This document shows positions 1-6,284 of a stretch of 14,559 nucleotides of DNA, one piece after another. The notes beneath the pieces were generated by a model that was not told the DNA's origin, made no database searches, and saw only the letters and a list, made by a program, of their open reading frames with translations. The stretch is from the NCBI GenBank assembly GCA_900545035.1, contig UQXM01000029.1:1-14559 (forward strand), given 5' to 3'. The position numbers and the translations under genes are program-made. The number at the start of each line of letters is the position of its first letter. Positions within the stretch are counted from its first letter, which is position 1. The DNA is from an uncultured Fusobacterium sp. (lineage in GTDB: Bacteria > Fusobacteriota > Fusobacteriia > Fusobacteriales > Fusobacteriaceae).

Positions 1-102
1 GTTGTTAAAGTTGAAAGCAGGAACAGCATAACCGTTTTCATTTGCTTTCTTAAACATTTCTTTTGTGTTTACAAGACCTAGGTCTTTATAGTTATAAGAC
101 AT
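1..102 (-). CDS. fba: Fructose-bisphosphate aldolase, class II (N-terminal 34 codons; cut by window edge)
   Basis: Only the first 34 residues are visible. They start MSYNYKDLGLVNTKEM and continue to GYAVPAFNFNN, the typical opening of class II (zinc-dependent) fructose-1,6-bisphosphate aldolases. In that family the NYKDLGL segment precedes the first barrel helix, and AVPAFNFNN is the first beta strand of the TIM barrel. The enzyme splits fructose-1,6-bisphosphate into dihydroxyacetone phosphate and glyceraldehyde-3-phosphate in cytoplasmic glycolysis and gluconeogenesis. The metal-binding histidines lie beyond the window. The ATG at 102-100 is preceded by a strong AGGAGGA ribosome site (114-108). 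The gene has its own promoter and looks separate from the upstream serS unit, although I see no terminator between them, so read-through is possible. The identification rests on a short but characteristic N-terminus. Confidence 0.88.
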   Translation of the reverse strand, partial: MSYNYKDLGLVNTKEMFKKANENGYAVPAFNFNN

Positions 103-137
103 ATTTTTCCTCCTATGAATAATTTTTATCCACTTCA

Positions 138-166
138 ATTTTACCAAAATTTGAAAATAAAATCAA
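138..166 (-). promoter_or_regulatory. Sigma-70-type extended -10 promoter for fba
   Basis: On the minus strand the -35 is TTGATT (166-161), followed by a 17-base spacer and the -10 TAAAAT (143-138). A TG dinucleotide one base before the -10 makes it an extended -10 element. The predicted start point is about 131, giving a leader of about 30 bases before the fba ATG. The promoter lies just after the stop codon of the upstream membrane-protein gene. A near-palindrome, CAATTTT-ACC-AAAATTTG (136-153 on the plus strand), overlaps the -10. It may be an operator or only AT-rich coincidence. Confidence 0.72.
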
Positions 167-176
167 TTAATAATAA

Positions 177-644
177 TTATATTTTTATTTTTTTTAAAAT
201 GTGCCTGAAAAATTTTTTCAATGTCATTTTTTTACGGAACATTACAAAAACTTCCGGAACTAATTCCAATACATTTTCAGCCACTCTTTTATACTTCCCA
301 AAATGGTTAAAAATTGAGCATTTTTTGCTCAGAAGCCATGACAGCATTATAAGATTTACCACTCTTAAAAAATTTATGATAAAATTTACCAGTCCGACTT
401 TTGTTATATATATATTCCAAATTTTTATAAGAACTTCTCCCTCCTGATGAGAGAAAATCTGAATTAAAAATGTTCCTATGTATATATAAATTAAAATTTT
501 TAATTTTTTTATATCATTTTTCAAATTTTTATTGAGAAAGATATTAAGAAGCAGTTCCGCTGCTGAAACTGCTCCTATTATTCTTAAATCATCAAAGATA
601 ATACTTGTTAAAAATAATACAGCAAGTATACTATTTAGTAACAA
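177..644 (-). CDS. Small membrane protein, CbiQ/EcfT-like (TTG start, overlaps serS)
   Basis: 155 residues, strongly hydrophobic, with likely membrane segments near residues 3-17, 22-37, 48-64 and 86-106 and a lysine/arginine-rich C-terminus. The pattern GEVLIKIWNIYITKVGL followed by NFLRVVNLIMLS (about residues 69-102) resembles the central part of CbiQ/EcfT subunits of energy-coupling-factor vitamin and metal transporters. Those proteins are normally about 220-270 residues and carry Ala-Arg-Ser/Gly coupling motifs that contact the ATPases. I do not see those motifs, and the chain is much shorter. No ECF ATPase or substrate-binding subunit is nearby. The start is TTG at 644-642: the frame has a stop codon two codons upstream, no Met occurs before residue 99, and a GGAG box sits six bases ahead. 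The gene begins inside the last codons of serS, so it is probably translationally coupled to it. The ORF is well supported; the family link is tentative and transport function is not established. Confidence 0.62.
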   Translation of the reverse strand: MLLNSILAVLFLTSIIFDDLRIIGAVSAAELLLNIFLNKNLKNDIKKLKILIYIYIGTFLIQIFSHQEGEVLIKIWNIYITKVGLVNFIINFLRVVNLIMLSWLLSKKCSIFNHFGKYKRVAENVLELVPEVFVMFRKKMTLKKFFRHILKKIKI

Positions 645-1902
645 CTTTTACTCCATTCATATATGGTACTAAAGCATCAGGGATTAGGAATGAACCGTCT
701 TCCTGTTGATAGTTTTCCATTATTGCAACAAGAGTTCTTCCTACTGCAAGTCCTGAACCGTTAAGTGTGTGAACAAATTCACTCTTAGTGCTTCCGTTTG
801 GTCTGTATTTAAGTCCCATTCTTCTAGCTTGGAAATCTTCACAGTTTGAACATGAAGAGATTTCTCTGTATTTATTTTGAGAAGGCAGCCATACTTCTAC
901 ATCATAAGTCTTAGCTGAACCAAATCCGATATCTCCGCTGCAAAGAGAGATTACTCTGTATGGAATTCCTAATATTCTTAAAACATCTTCTGCATTGTCT
1001 ACCATTTTTTCAAGTTCGTCATAAGAAGTTTCAGGAGTAGCAAGTTTAACCATTTCTACTTTATTGAATTGGTGAACTCTTATAATTCCTTTAACATCTT
1101 TTCCGTAAGAACCTGCCTCTCTTCTGAAACATGGAGAATAAGCTGTATAATATTTAGGAAGATCTTTTTCATCTAAAATTTCTTTTCTGTGAATATTTGT
1201 CATTGTAATTTCAGAAGTAGAGATAAGGAACATATCATCATCTGTTCTGTACATATCTTCTTCAAATTTTGGAAGCTGTCCAGTTCCTTCACAGATTTCT
1301 CTGTTTACCAAGAATGGAGTGATATGTTCTGTATATCCGTGTTTTTCAGTATGAAGGTCAAGCATAAAGTTTATCAGTGCTCTTTCAACTCTTGCAGCTC
1401 CTCCTCTGTAAAGAACAAATCTTGAACCAGAAAGTTTTGAACCTCTTTCAAAATCAAGTATTCCTAATTTTTCTCCGATTTCCCAGTGAGATTTTGGTTC
1501 AAAATCAAATTTTCTAGGCTCTCCCCATCTTCTAATTTCCACATTTTCGTCTTCATCTTTTCCGATTGGAGTTGTTTCACTTAATTTATTAGGAATTGTC
1601 ATTTGAATGTATTTTATTTTTTCATCAACTTGAGCAAGTTTTTCGTCAAGTTCTTTTATTTTGGCAGAAACCTCTCCCATAGCTTTTATAAGTTCAGAAG
1701 CATCTTCTTTTGCTTTTTTAAGTCTTGCTATTTCAGCAGATTCACTGTTTCTTTTATTTTTTAAAGCTTCAACTTCTCCAAGAATTTCTCTTCTCTCTTC
1801 GTCTAATTTTGCAAACTCGTCAAGAGTAAGGTCGCTTCCTCTTTGTTTAAGCCATTTTTCTACCTGTTCTTTATTTTCACGCATAAATTTTAAATCTAAC
1901 AT
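631..1902 (-). CDS. serS: Seryl-tRNA synthetase
   Basis: 423 residues, full length for the bacterial class II enzyme, which charges tRNA-Ser (and tRNA-Sec where present) with serine in the cytoplasm. Residues 1-105 form the N-terminal domain with its long antiparallel coiled coil (about 30-98, rich in Glu, Lys and Leu), which grips the long variable arm of tRNA-Ser. The catalytic domain shows motif 1 (TEHITPFLVN, about 191-200), the TSE triplet of the serine site (229-231), motif 2 (FRREAGSYGKDVKGIIRVHQ, 259-278) and the segment YREISSCSN (345-353). Motif 3 is GSGLAVGRTLVAIMENYQ (382-399), with the ATP-binding Arg. The ATG is preceded by a rather atypical AAGGGGG box (1917-1911), eight bases away. 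It follows the TIGR03936 gene by 17 bases and overlaps the next gene by 14, so all three probably share one transcript. Confidence 0.98.
   Translation of the reverse strand: MLDLKFMRENKEQVEKWLKQRGSDLTLDEFAKLDEERREILGEVEALKNKRNSESAEIARLKKAKEDASELIKAMGEVSAKIKELDEKLAQVDEKIKYIQMTIPNKLSETTPIGKDEDENVEIRRWGEPRKFDFEPKSHWEIGEKLGILDFERGSKLSGSRFVLYRGGAARVERALINFMLDLHTEKHGYTEHITPFLVNREICEGTGQLPKFEEDMYRTDDDMFLISTSEITMTNIHRKEILDEKDLPKYYTAYSPCFRREAGSYGKDVKGIIRVHQFNKVEMVKLATPETSYDELEKMVDNAEDVLRILGIPYRVISLCSGDIGFGSAKTYDVEVWLPSQNKYREISSCSNCEDFQARRMGLKYRPNGSTKSEFVHTLNGSGLAVGRTLVAIMENYQQEDGSFLIPDALVPYMNGVKVVTK
651..654 (-). promoter_or_regulatory. Ribosome binding site that fixes the TTG start of the small membrane protein
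   Basis: GGAG on the minus strand lies inside the last codons of serS, six bases before the TTG at 644-642. It is the reason for choosing this non-ATG start. The next Met in the frame is about 100 residues in and would remove most of the hydrophobic region. Confidence 0.55.
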
Positions 1903-1919
1903 ATTGTATTCCCCCTTAA

Positions 1920-2510
1920 TTATATTTCAATCATTCCGTATTTTTTTATAGATACCTCATCAGCTCCCACTCCGCATATGTTTAAAAGCGAATTCGGCGA
2001 CATATTTTCAAGTATCATTGTTATTTTATCATCTTTAATTTCATAATTTTTTATTCTGGGTTTTAAATCTTTGGACTCAATTTTTCCTTTTTTTTCTTTT
2101 GTAAGAATTATTTCATCCTGAGCCAAAAGATTTTTTATCTTCTCTAAGGAGGAGCCATGTCCCTGAATTTCAAATTTCATATCCTTATACTCCTCAGCTA
2201 TAGATGTTTTACCGTCTATATCAATCACTTTGGTAAACTCGAAACCTATCACACATTTGTTGTTCAGCTTATTGAAAAGTTCTTCGTTTGTCATATCTTC
2301 TCTAAGCTCAATATCCATGGCTTCATTAAAAGCTTCCGTCCCCAAAGAGATAGGATTACCTAAAGAAATTTTTGGTCTTGGATGAAAGCCCTGACTGTAC
2401 TTAACCGGTATACCGCCTTTTCTTAGTATCCTCTCCATAAATCTCAAAAGGTCTAAGTGAGAAATATATTTCATGTCTTCATACTTGTTAAAAAATAATC
2501 TTTTCTTCAT
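1920..2510 (-). CDS. TIGR03936/DUF2344 family protein (radical SAM-linked protein)
   Basis: 196 residues. The opening, with KYISHLDLLR (14-23), GGIPVKYSQGFHPRPKISLG (32-51) and NPISLGTEA (52-60), is the signature of the TIGR03936/DUF2344 family. Members are often fused to, or encoded beside, a radical SAM/B12-binding protein, sometimes near ribonuclease G and ribosomal genes. The biochemical function is unknown to me. A link to RNA or ribosome maturation has been suggested only by gene neighbourhood. No radical SAM gene is visible here; the downstream partner is serS. The C-terminal half (about 95-196) is charged and less conserved. The ATG is preceded by AGAGGA (2521-2516) at good spacing and is the first gene after a promoter. 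There is no signal peptide or membrane segment, so it is probably cytoplasmic. Confidence 0.85.
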   Translation of the reverse strand: MKKRLFFNKYEDMKYISHLDLLRFMERILRKGGIPVKYSQGFHPRPKISLGNPISLGTEAFNEAMDIELREDMTNEELFNKLNNKCVIGFEFTKVIDIDGKTSIAEEYKDMKFEIQGHGSSLEKIKNLLAQDEIILTKEKKGKIESKDLKPRIKNYEIKDDKITMILENMSPNSLLNICGVGADEVSIKKYGMIEI

Positions 2511-2543
2511 CTTAATCCTCTTTTACTTATATTGATATTTTCT

Positions 2544-2572
2544 ATTGTATCACGGAAAGAGAATTAATTGAA
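2544..2572 (-). promoter_or_regulatory. Extended -10 promoter for the TIGR03936-serS-membrane protein unit
   Basis: On the minus strand the -10 is TACAAT (2549-2544), with TG one base upstream (2552-2551). A weak -35-like TTCAAT (2572-2567) lies 17 bases away. The predicted start point is near 2537, giving a leader of about 27 bases before the ATG at 2510. It sits about 12 bases beyond the U-tract of the lpxD terminator, which supports a new transcription unit starting here. Confidence 0.65.
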
Positions 2573-2583
2573 TAGGTATATTT

Positions 2584-2633
2584 AAAAAAAATCCCTGTTT
2601 TGAAAAATATCTCTGCTATTTTTCAAAACAAGG
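2584..2633 (-). terminator. Intrinsic terminator after lpxD
   Basis: The arms are 17 bases each (2633-2617 and 2609-2593) around a 7-base loop. Sixteen of 17 positions pair, with one mismatch near the base. On the minus strand the stem is followed by ATTTTTTTT (2592-2584). It begins 11 bases after the lpxD stop codon. The opposite strand also reads into a T-run (TAATTTTTT, 2634-2642), so it could work in both directions, though no plus-strand gene needs it. Confidence 0.92.
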
Positions 2634-2644
2634 TAATTTTTTGA

Positions 2645-3658
2645 CTATTTTTCTCTGCTCTTTACTTCCTGCTCTAATTTTTTTACTCTTTTTAAAAGTT
2701 CAGGAAGTTTTTTCATTCCCGCCTGAATTTTTAAATTTTCCTGTAAAGGCACAACAGGATGTCCTCCCAATACTTGATTGTCTTTCAAACTTCCTGTTAT
2801 TCCAGATTGAGCTGCAATCATAATATTATTTCCTATTTTGATATGCCCTCCTATTCCTACCTGTCCTCCCACAGTAACATTGTTTCCAATCTCTGTACTT
2901 CCTGCAATTCCTGACTGTGAAGCCATTAAGAAATTTTCACCGATTATAACATTATGTCCGATTTGAATTAAATTATCCAATTTTGTAAATTTCTTGATTA
3001 TTGTATCTCCTATTGCCCCTCTGTCAACAGTTGTGTTTGCTCCGATTTCCACATCATCTTCAAGAACAACTCTTCCAATCTGCTCTATTTTCTGATTGTT
3101 TCCGTTTACTTTTACAAATCCGAAGCCATCAGCACCTATCACAGCTCCCGGCTGAATTACAACTCTCTTTCCTATTTCACAAAACTCTCTTATTGTAACA
3201 TTCGGATAAATTATACTGTCGTCTCCGATTGTTGCTCCCTCACAGATTGTAACATTCGGATAAATTTTTACATTTTCTCCTATTACAACATCATGTCCTA
3301 TATATACATGAGGAGCAATCTCTGCTGTCGAAGCAATTTTTGCAGAATCTTCAATAGGTTTTTCTATTTTTTTCAAAGTTTTTTTAAAGTGAGCCAAAAG
3401 TTTCGGCATAAGCTTTCTCGGCTCCATTTTTGTTACAATATATGTTTTTCCAATATTGTCAGGCAGAGGAATATCAGGAACAATTATTACCCTTGCCTTT
3501 GTTTCATTTAATTTATGCAAAAATTTTTCATCTGCTGCAAATGTAAGCTCATCTTCTTTGGCTTGAAAAAAAGGAAACAATGCTCTTACTACAAGATTTT
3601 TGTCCCCTCTTATTTCACTTTCAAGAAGATCAGCTATTTCGCTTATTTTGTAGCTCAT
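2645..3658 (-). CDS. lpxD: UDP-3-O-acylglucosamine N-acyltransferase
   Basis: 337 residues, normal length. LpxD transfers a 3-hydroxyacyl chain from acyl carrier protein to the 2-amino group of UDP-3-O-acyl-glucosamine, the third step of lipid A synthesis, on the cytoplasmic side. The N-terminal uridine-binding domain covers about residues 1-100. It is followed by a left-handed beta-helix of hexapeptide repeats (about 104-300), with the GADGFGF loop (175-181) and the catalytic His235 in DNLIQIGHNVIIG (228-240). The C-terminal helix (about 305-335) is lysine/glutamate rich. The ATG has a strong CAGGAGGAA site (3670-3662). It is the last gene of the operon, 17 bases after skp, and is followed directly by a terminator. 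The fabZ-lpxA-lpxB genes that follow lpxD in many proteobacteria are not here. Coils 130-139 and 148-157 repeat each other at the DNA level. Confidence 0.97.
   Translation of the reverse strand: MSYKISEIADLLESEIRGDKNLVVRALFPFFQAKEDELTFAADEKFLHKLNETKARVIIVPDIPLPDNIGKTYIVTKMEPRKLMPKLLAHFKKTLKKIEKPIEDSAKIASTAEIAPHVYIGHDVVIGENVKIYPNVTICEGATIGDDSIIYPNVTIREFCEIGKRVVIQPGAVIGADGFGFVKVNGNNQKIEQIGRVVLEDDVEIGANTTVDRGAIGDTIIKKFTKLDNLIQIGHNVIIGENFLMASQSGIAGSTEIGNNVTVGGQVGIGGHIKIGNNIMIAAQSGITGSLKDNQVLGGHPVVPLQENLKIQAGMKKLPELLKRVKKLEQEVKSREK
3192..3266. repeat. Pair of identical 21-base direct repeats inside lpxD, 54 bases apart
   Basis: The copies lie at 3192-3212 and 3246-3266 and are identical over 21 bases (core TAACATTCGGATAAATT on the plus strand). 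Both encode the coil segment IYPNVTI. Their 54-base period equals 18 codons, which is three hexapeptides or one full turn of the LpxD beta-helix. Confidence 0.9.
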
Positions 3659-3675
3659 AGCTTCCTCCTGTTTTA

Positions 3676-4152
3676 TTATTTAGTTTTTTCCATTTCTTGT
3701 AAAACTTTTGCTGTGATATCAGTTCCACCGTATTTTACAGCTCCAACTTCAAGCACATAATCAAATTTTTCTGCTTTAGCTACTTTAGCTATTGAAGCAT
3801 TCATTGTTTTTTCAACTTCTTGTATTCTTATATTTTTTTCTTTTTCCAGTTTCATTTGAGAATCTCTTACAAATTTATCAAGAGCTTTTACTTTATCTTC
3901 AAATGCTTTTTTTTCTGCTGCTGTTACTTTAGCTCCTTTTGATTGAAGTTCAACCTGCATTTTCTTTAACTCAACTTGTTTTTGATTTAAAGTATTATCA
4001 AGAGCTGCTCCTTGTTTTTTAAGATTTTCTTCAATAACTTTTGTTTTAGAATATTTAAAGAATAACTCCTGAGTATTTACAACTCCCACTTTGTCTGCAA
4101 ATGCTGTTACAGACATTACTGCTGCTAATGCTAGAACTGATAATTTTTTCAT
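3676..4152 (-). CDS. skp: OmpH/Skp family periplasmic chaperone
   Basis: 158 residues. It opens with a classic signal peptide, MKKLSVLALAAVMSVTAFA, with likely cleavage after residue 19 (AFA then DKVG). After a short strand (KVGVVNTQEL) the chain is a long charged coiled coil rich in Lys, Glu and Gln (about 36-125), closing with a second strand region (YVLEVGAVKYGGTDIT). This is the Skp/OmpH layout: a trimeric 'jellyfish' chaperone that holds unfolded outer-membrane proteins in the periplasm and delivers them to the BAM machine. It lies between bamA (35 bases upstream) and lpxD (17 bases downstream), the same order as in many proteobacteria. The start is supported by CGGAGGC (4164-4158), five bases from the ATG, and by the signal peptide. 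Confidence 0.94.
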   Translation of the reverse strand: MKKLSVLALAAVMSVTAFADKVGVVNTQELFFKYSKTKVIEENLKKQGAALDNTLNQKQVELKKMQVELQSKGAKVTAAEKKAFEDKVKALDKFVRDSQMKLEKEKNIRIQEVEKTMNASIAKVAKAEKFDYVLEVGAVKYGGTDITAKVLQEMEKTK

Positions 4153-4187
4153 TTTATGCCTCCGCTGTTTTTTTGTTTATCTTTATT

Positions 4188-6266
4188 TTAGAATGATTGT
4201 CCCATGTTAAAGTAGAACTGCATTCCGCTTTGTTTGTCATGTCCGTTATGATCTCCGTCATCTCCGATTGGCCAACCAAAGTCAAATCTTAATGGTCCCA
4301 TTGGCGTATTAATTCTTAATCCAACTCCTGCTGTCATTGCTATATCTTTAGCAAAATCTTCATCTCTTTGATATCCTCTATCAATACCATCATAATCCCA
4401 TGCTCTACCTACATCAAAGAATAATACTCCACCAAGAACATCATTGAACTCTGTTCTGTTTTCTATTGTTGCTGTAACTTTTTTCTTACCTCTGAATGTT
4501 CCTCCGTCAAATCCTCTTAAAGTACTGCTTCCTCCAACCCAGTATCTTTGTGATTCTTTTGTACCATCAGATTGAATTCCAAATACAGTTCTGTAAGCAA
4601 AAGTATTTTTCTTGAAGAAACCTCTGTGATATGCTCTTAATTCCAATGTAGTGTTTGTAAAGTAATCTGCATTTTCTCCTGAAGCATATCCTCCTTCAAC
4701 CTGCCATCTTGCATATTTTCCTCTTGTAGGATTGAAATAGCTGTTTCTTGTATCGTATGTAATAGAAGGGAATAAACTCCATAAATAATATTCATCTTCA
4801 TAATATTCAGGAATATTTCTATACTCATCATCCGGTTTAGTTTTTACATATTCCAGTTTTGTTCCCAATCCGATTCTTACATTTTTTGTAATACCTTTAC
4901 CGATATTGATTCTACCACCTATTGTATCAATATCATGGAAAGCTTGGCTGTCATCATTTTCATATTCATTCATATACAAGCTCCATCCCCAAGAAATTCT
5001 GTCAGTATCTTTTATCCATGGGTCAGAGAAGCTGATCGACATACTGCTGTAATCTTCATCAGATTTTTCGTAAGTAAATGATGTAGTCTGTCCTCTTCCT
5101 TTCCAGTTAGTTTCTTCCAATGAAAGCATACCCATAAGTCCAAGTTCTGAACCATATGAAATTGCTCCCTGAAGTCTTGCTGTTCTGTCTTCATCTATTA
5201 AAAGAACTATCTCTTTTCCGTCTGAATCTCCGGGAATATCTCTTGCTTCATATTTAACATTTTTGATATATCCAAGTCTTCTTAAATTATCTGCTGTATT
5301 ATTGTAATTGTTTATATTAAATATATCTCCGTCTTTAAACTCTATCTCTCTTTCAATTACATAATCTCTTGTTTTCAGAAGAGTGTCAGTTGCTTTTCTT
5401 CTGTTTCCTTTTTGTTTTGTTACCATTTTTTGAAGTTTAATATCTCTTACAACACCCTCTGTAACATATATCTCAAGAGAATAATCATTTGGATTGATTC
5501 CGATATCTATTACTCTGGCAAGTACATAACCGTCTTTACTATATTTTTGAATAATTGTTTCTCTGTCTTTTCTAAGTGAATTAAAGTTTAAAGTTTCATT
5601 AGGTTTTGTTTCCATTTCTGCTAACAGTTCTTCTGTCGAATATACAGTGTTACCTATAATGTTTACTCCTGTGATAGTAGGATTTTCTGTTACATAATAC
5701 ACTACTGTAACTCCGTTTCCTGTCTTTTGAACATCAGGAACTACTTCTCTGAAATATCCTGACTCAAGAAGATTTCTGTATCCCTCTGCCACTTTCTTTT
5801 TAGAATAATATCCCCCTACTTTTACAGGAATATCTTTCAGTATTTCTTTTGTTTTACGGCTTACATTTCCGTAAACTTCCACTCCTCTTACAACAACGCT
5901 CTTATCTATCTTATCTCTTTCAGACATAGGAATAATTCCGCTTTTTGTAAGAAGTGATTTTGTATCTTTCTTTTCTCTTATATCCACAACAAGTCTTACA
6001 CCTTCATTGTAATACTGCGGATATATCGAAACATTTCCAACATAATCAAGCCCCTTGATTTTTTGGTAATCTGCTATCATGTTGTTAGCAGAATATCTGT
6101 CTCCGACTTTCTGTTTCATTACGCTCAGTATTGTTGCTTCCGGTATCTCCTGAATATTTGCCACTACAATATCTTCGATTTTGTAATCTGACTTATTTTC
6201 ATTTTCAGCACCATAAGCAAATACAAGCGAAAGAAAACTGAATAAAATCGTCAATTGTTTTCTCAT
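4188..6266 (-). CDS. bamA: Outer membrane protein assembly factor BamA (Omp85), four POTRA domains
   Basis: 692 residues, shorter than the roughly 800 of the five-POTRA E. coli protein. A signal peptide (about 1-20, ending VFAYGA) is followed by what I count as four POTRA repeats: about 28-99, 124-195, 197-270 and 272-359. The C-terminal 16-strand barrel (about 365-692) carries the conserved SDPW strand (414-417) and the loop-6 motif LRGF (583-586; VRGF in E. coli). It ends in a terminal Phe with alternating aromatics (FYFNMGQSF), the beta-signal for its own insertion. BamA folds and inserts beta-barrel proteins into the outer membrane. The last POTRA has a basic insertion after its first strand (about 281-300, TKQKGNRRKATD). 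The ATG is preceded by GGAGGGG (6281-6275). It follows tamB by 18 bases and precedes the chaperone gene by 35. Confidence 0.97.
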   Translation of the reverse strand: MRKQLTILFSFLSLVFAYGAENENKSDYKIEDIVVANIQEIPEATILSVMKQKVGDRYSANNMIADYQKIKGLDYVGNVSIYPQYYNEGVRLVVDIREKKDTKSLLTKSGIIPMSERDKIDKSVVVRGVEVYGNVSRKTKEILKDIPVKVGGYYSKKKVAEGYRNLLESGYFREVVPDVQKTGNGVTVVYYVTENPTITGVNIIGNTVYSTEELLAEMETKPNETLNFNSLRKDRETIIQKYSKDGYVLARVIDIGINPNDYSLEIYVTEGVVRDIKLQKMVTKQKGNRRKATDTLLKTRDYVIEREIEFKDGDIFNINNYNNTADNLRRLGYIKNVKYEARDIPGDSDGKEIVLLIDEDRTARLQGAISYGSELGLMGMLSLEETNWKGRGQTTSFTYEKSDEDYSSMSISFSDPWIKDTDRISWGWSLYMNEYENDDSQAFHDIDTIGGRINIGKGITKNVRIGLGTKLEYVKTKPDDEYRNIPEYYEDEYYLWSLFPSITYDTRNSYFNPTRGKYARWQVEGGYASGENADYFTNTTLELRAYHRGFFKKNTFAYRTVFGIQSDGTKESQRYWVGGSSTLRGFDGGTFRGKKKVTATIENRTEFNDVLGGVLFFDVGRAWDYDGIDRGYQRDEDFAKDIAMTAGVGLRINTPMGPLRFDFGWPIGDDGDHNGHDKQSGMQFYFNMGQSF

Positions 6267-6284
6267 GCTTTTAACCCCTCCATT

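Noticed and set aside
103..176. Terminator for the serS unit before fba
   Set aside because: No GC-containing stem followed by a T-run on the minus strand; only AT-rich partial symmetry.
115..447. 110-codon plus-strand open frame beside fba
   Set aside because: It overlaps the fba promoter and the minus-strand membrane gene, is Phe/Ile/Asn-rich, and its ATG lies inside the fba leader without a convincing promoter.
4153..4200. Possible -10 (TAAAAT) between bamA and skp
   Set aside because: It overlaps the bamA stop codon; no acceptable -35 at 16-18 bases and no extended TG, so it is likely AT-rich chance.
4637..5194. Two minus-strand frames of 60-64 codons inside bamA
   Set aside because: Out-of-frame readings within the intact bamA reading frame, with no domain signal.
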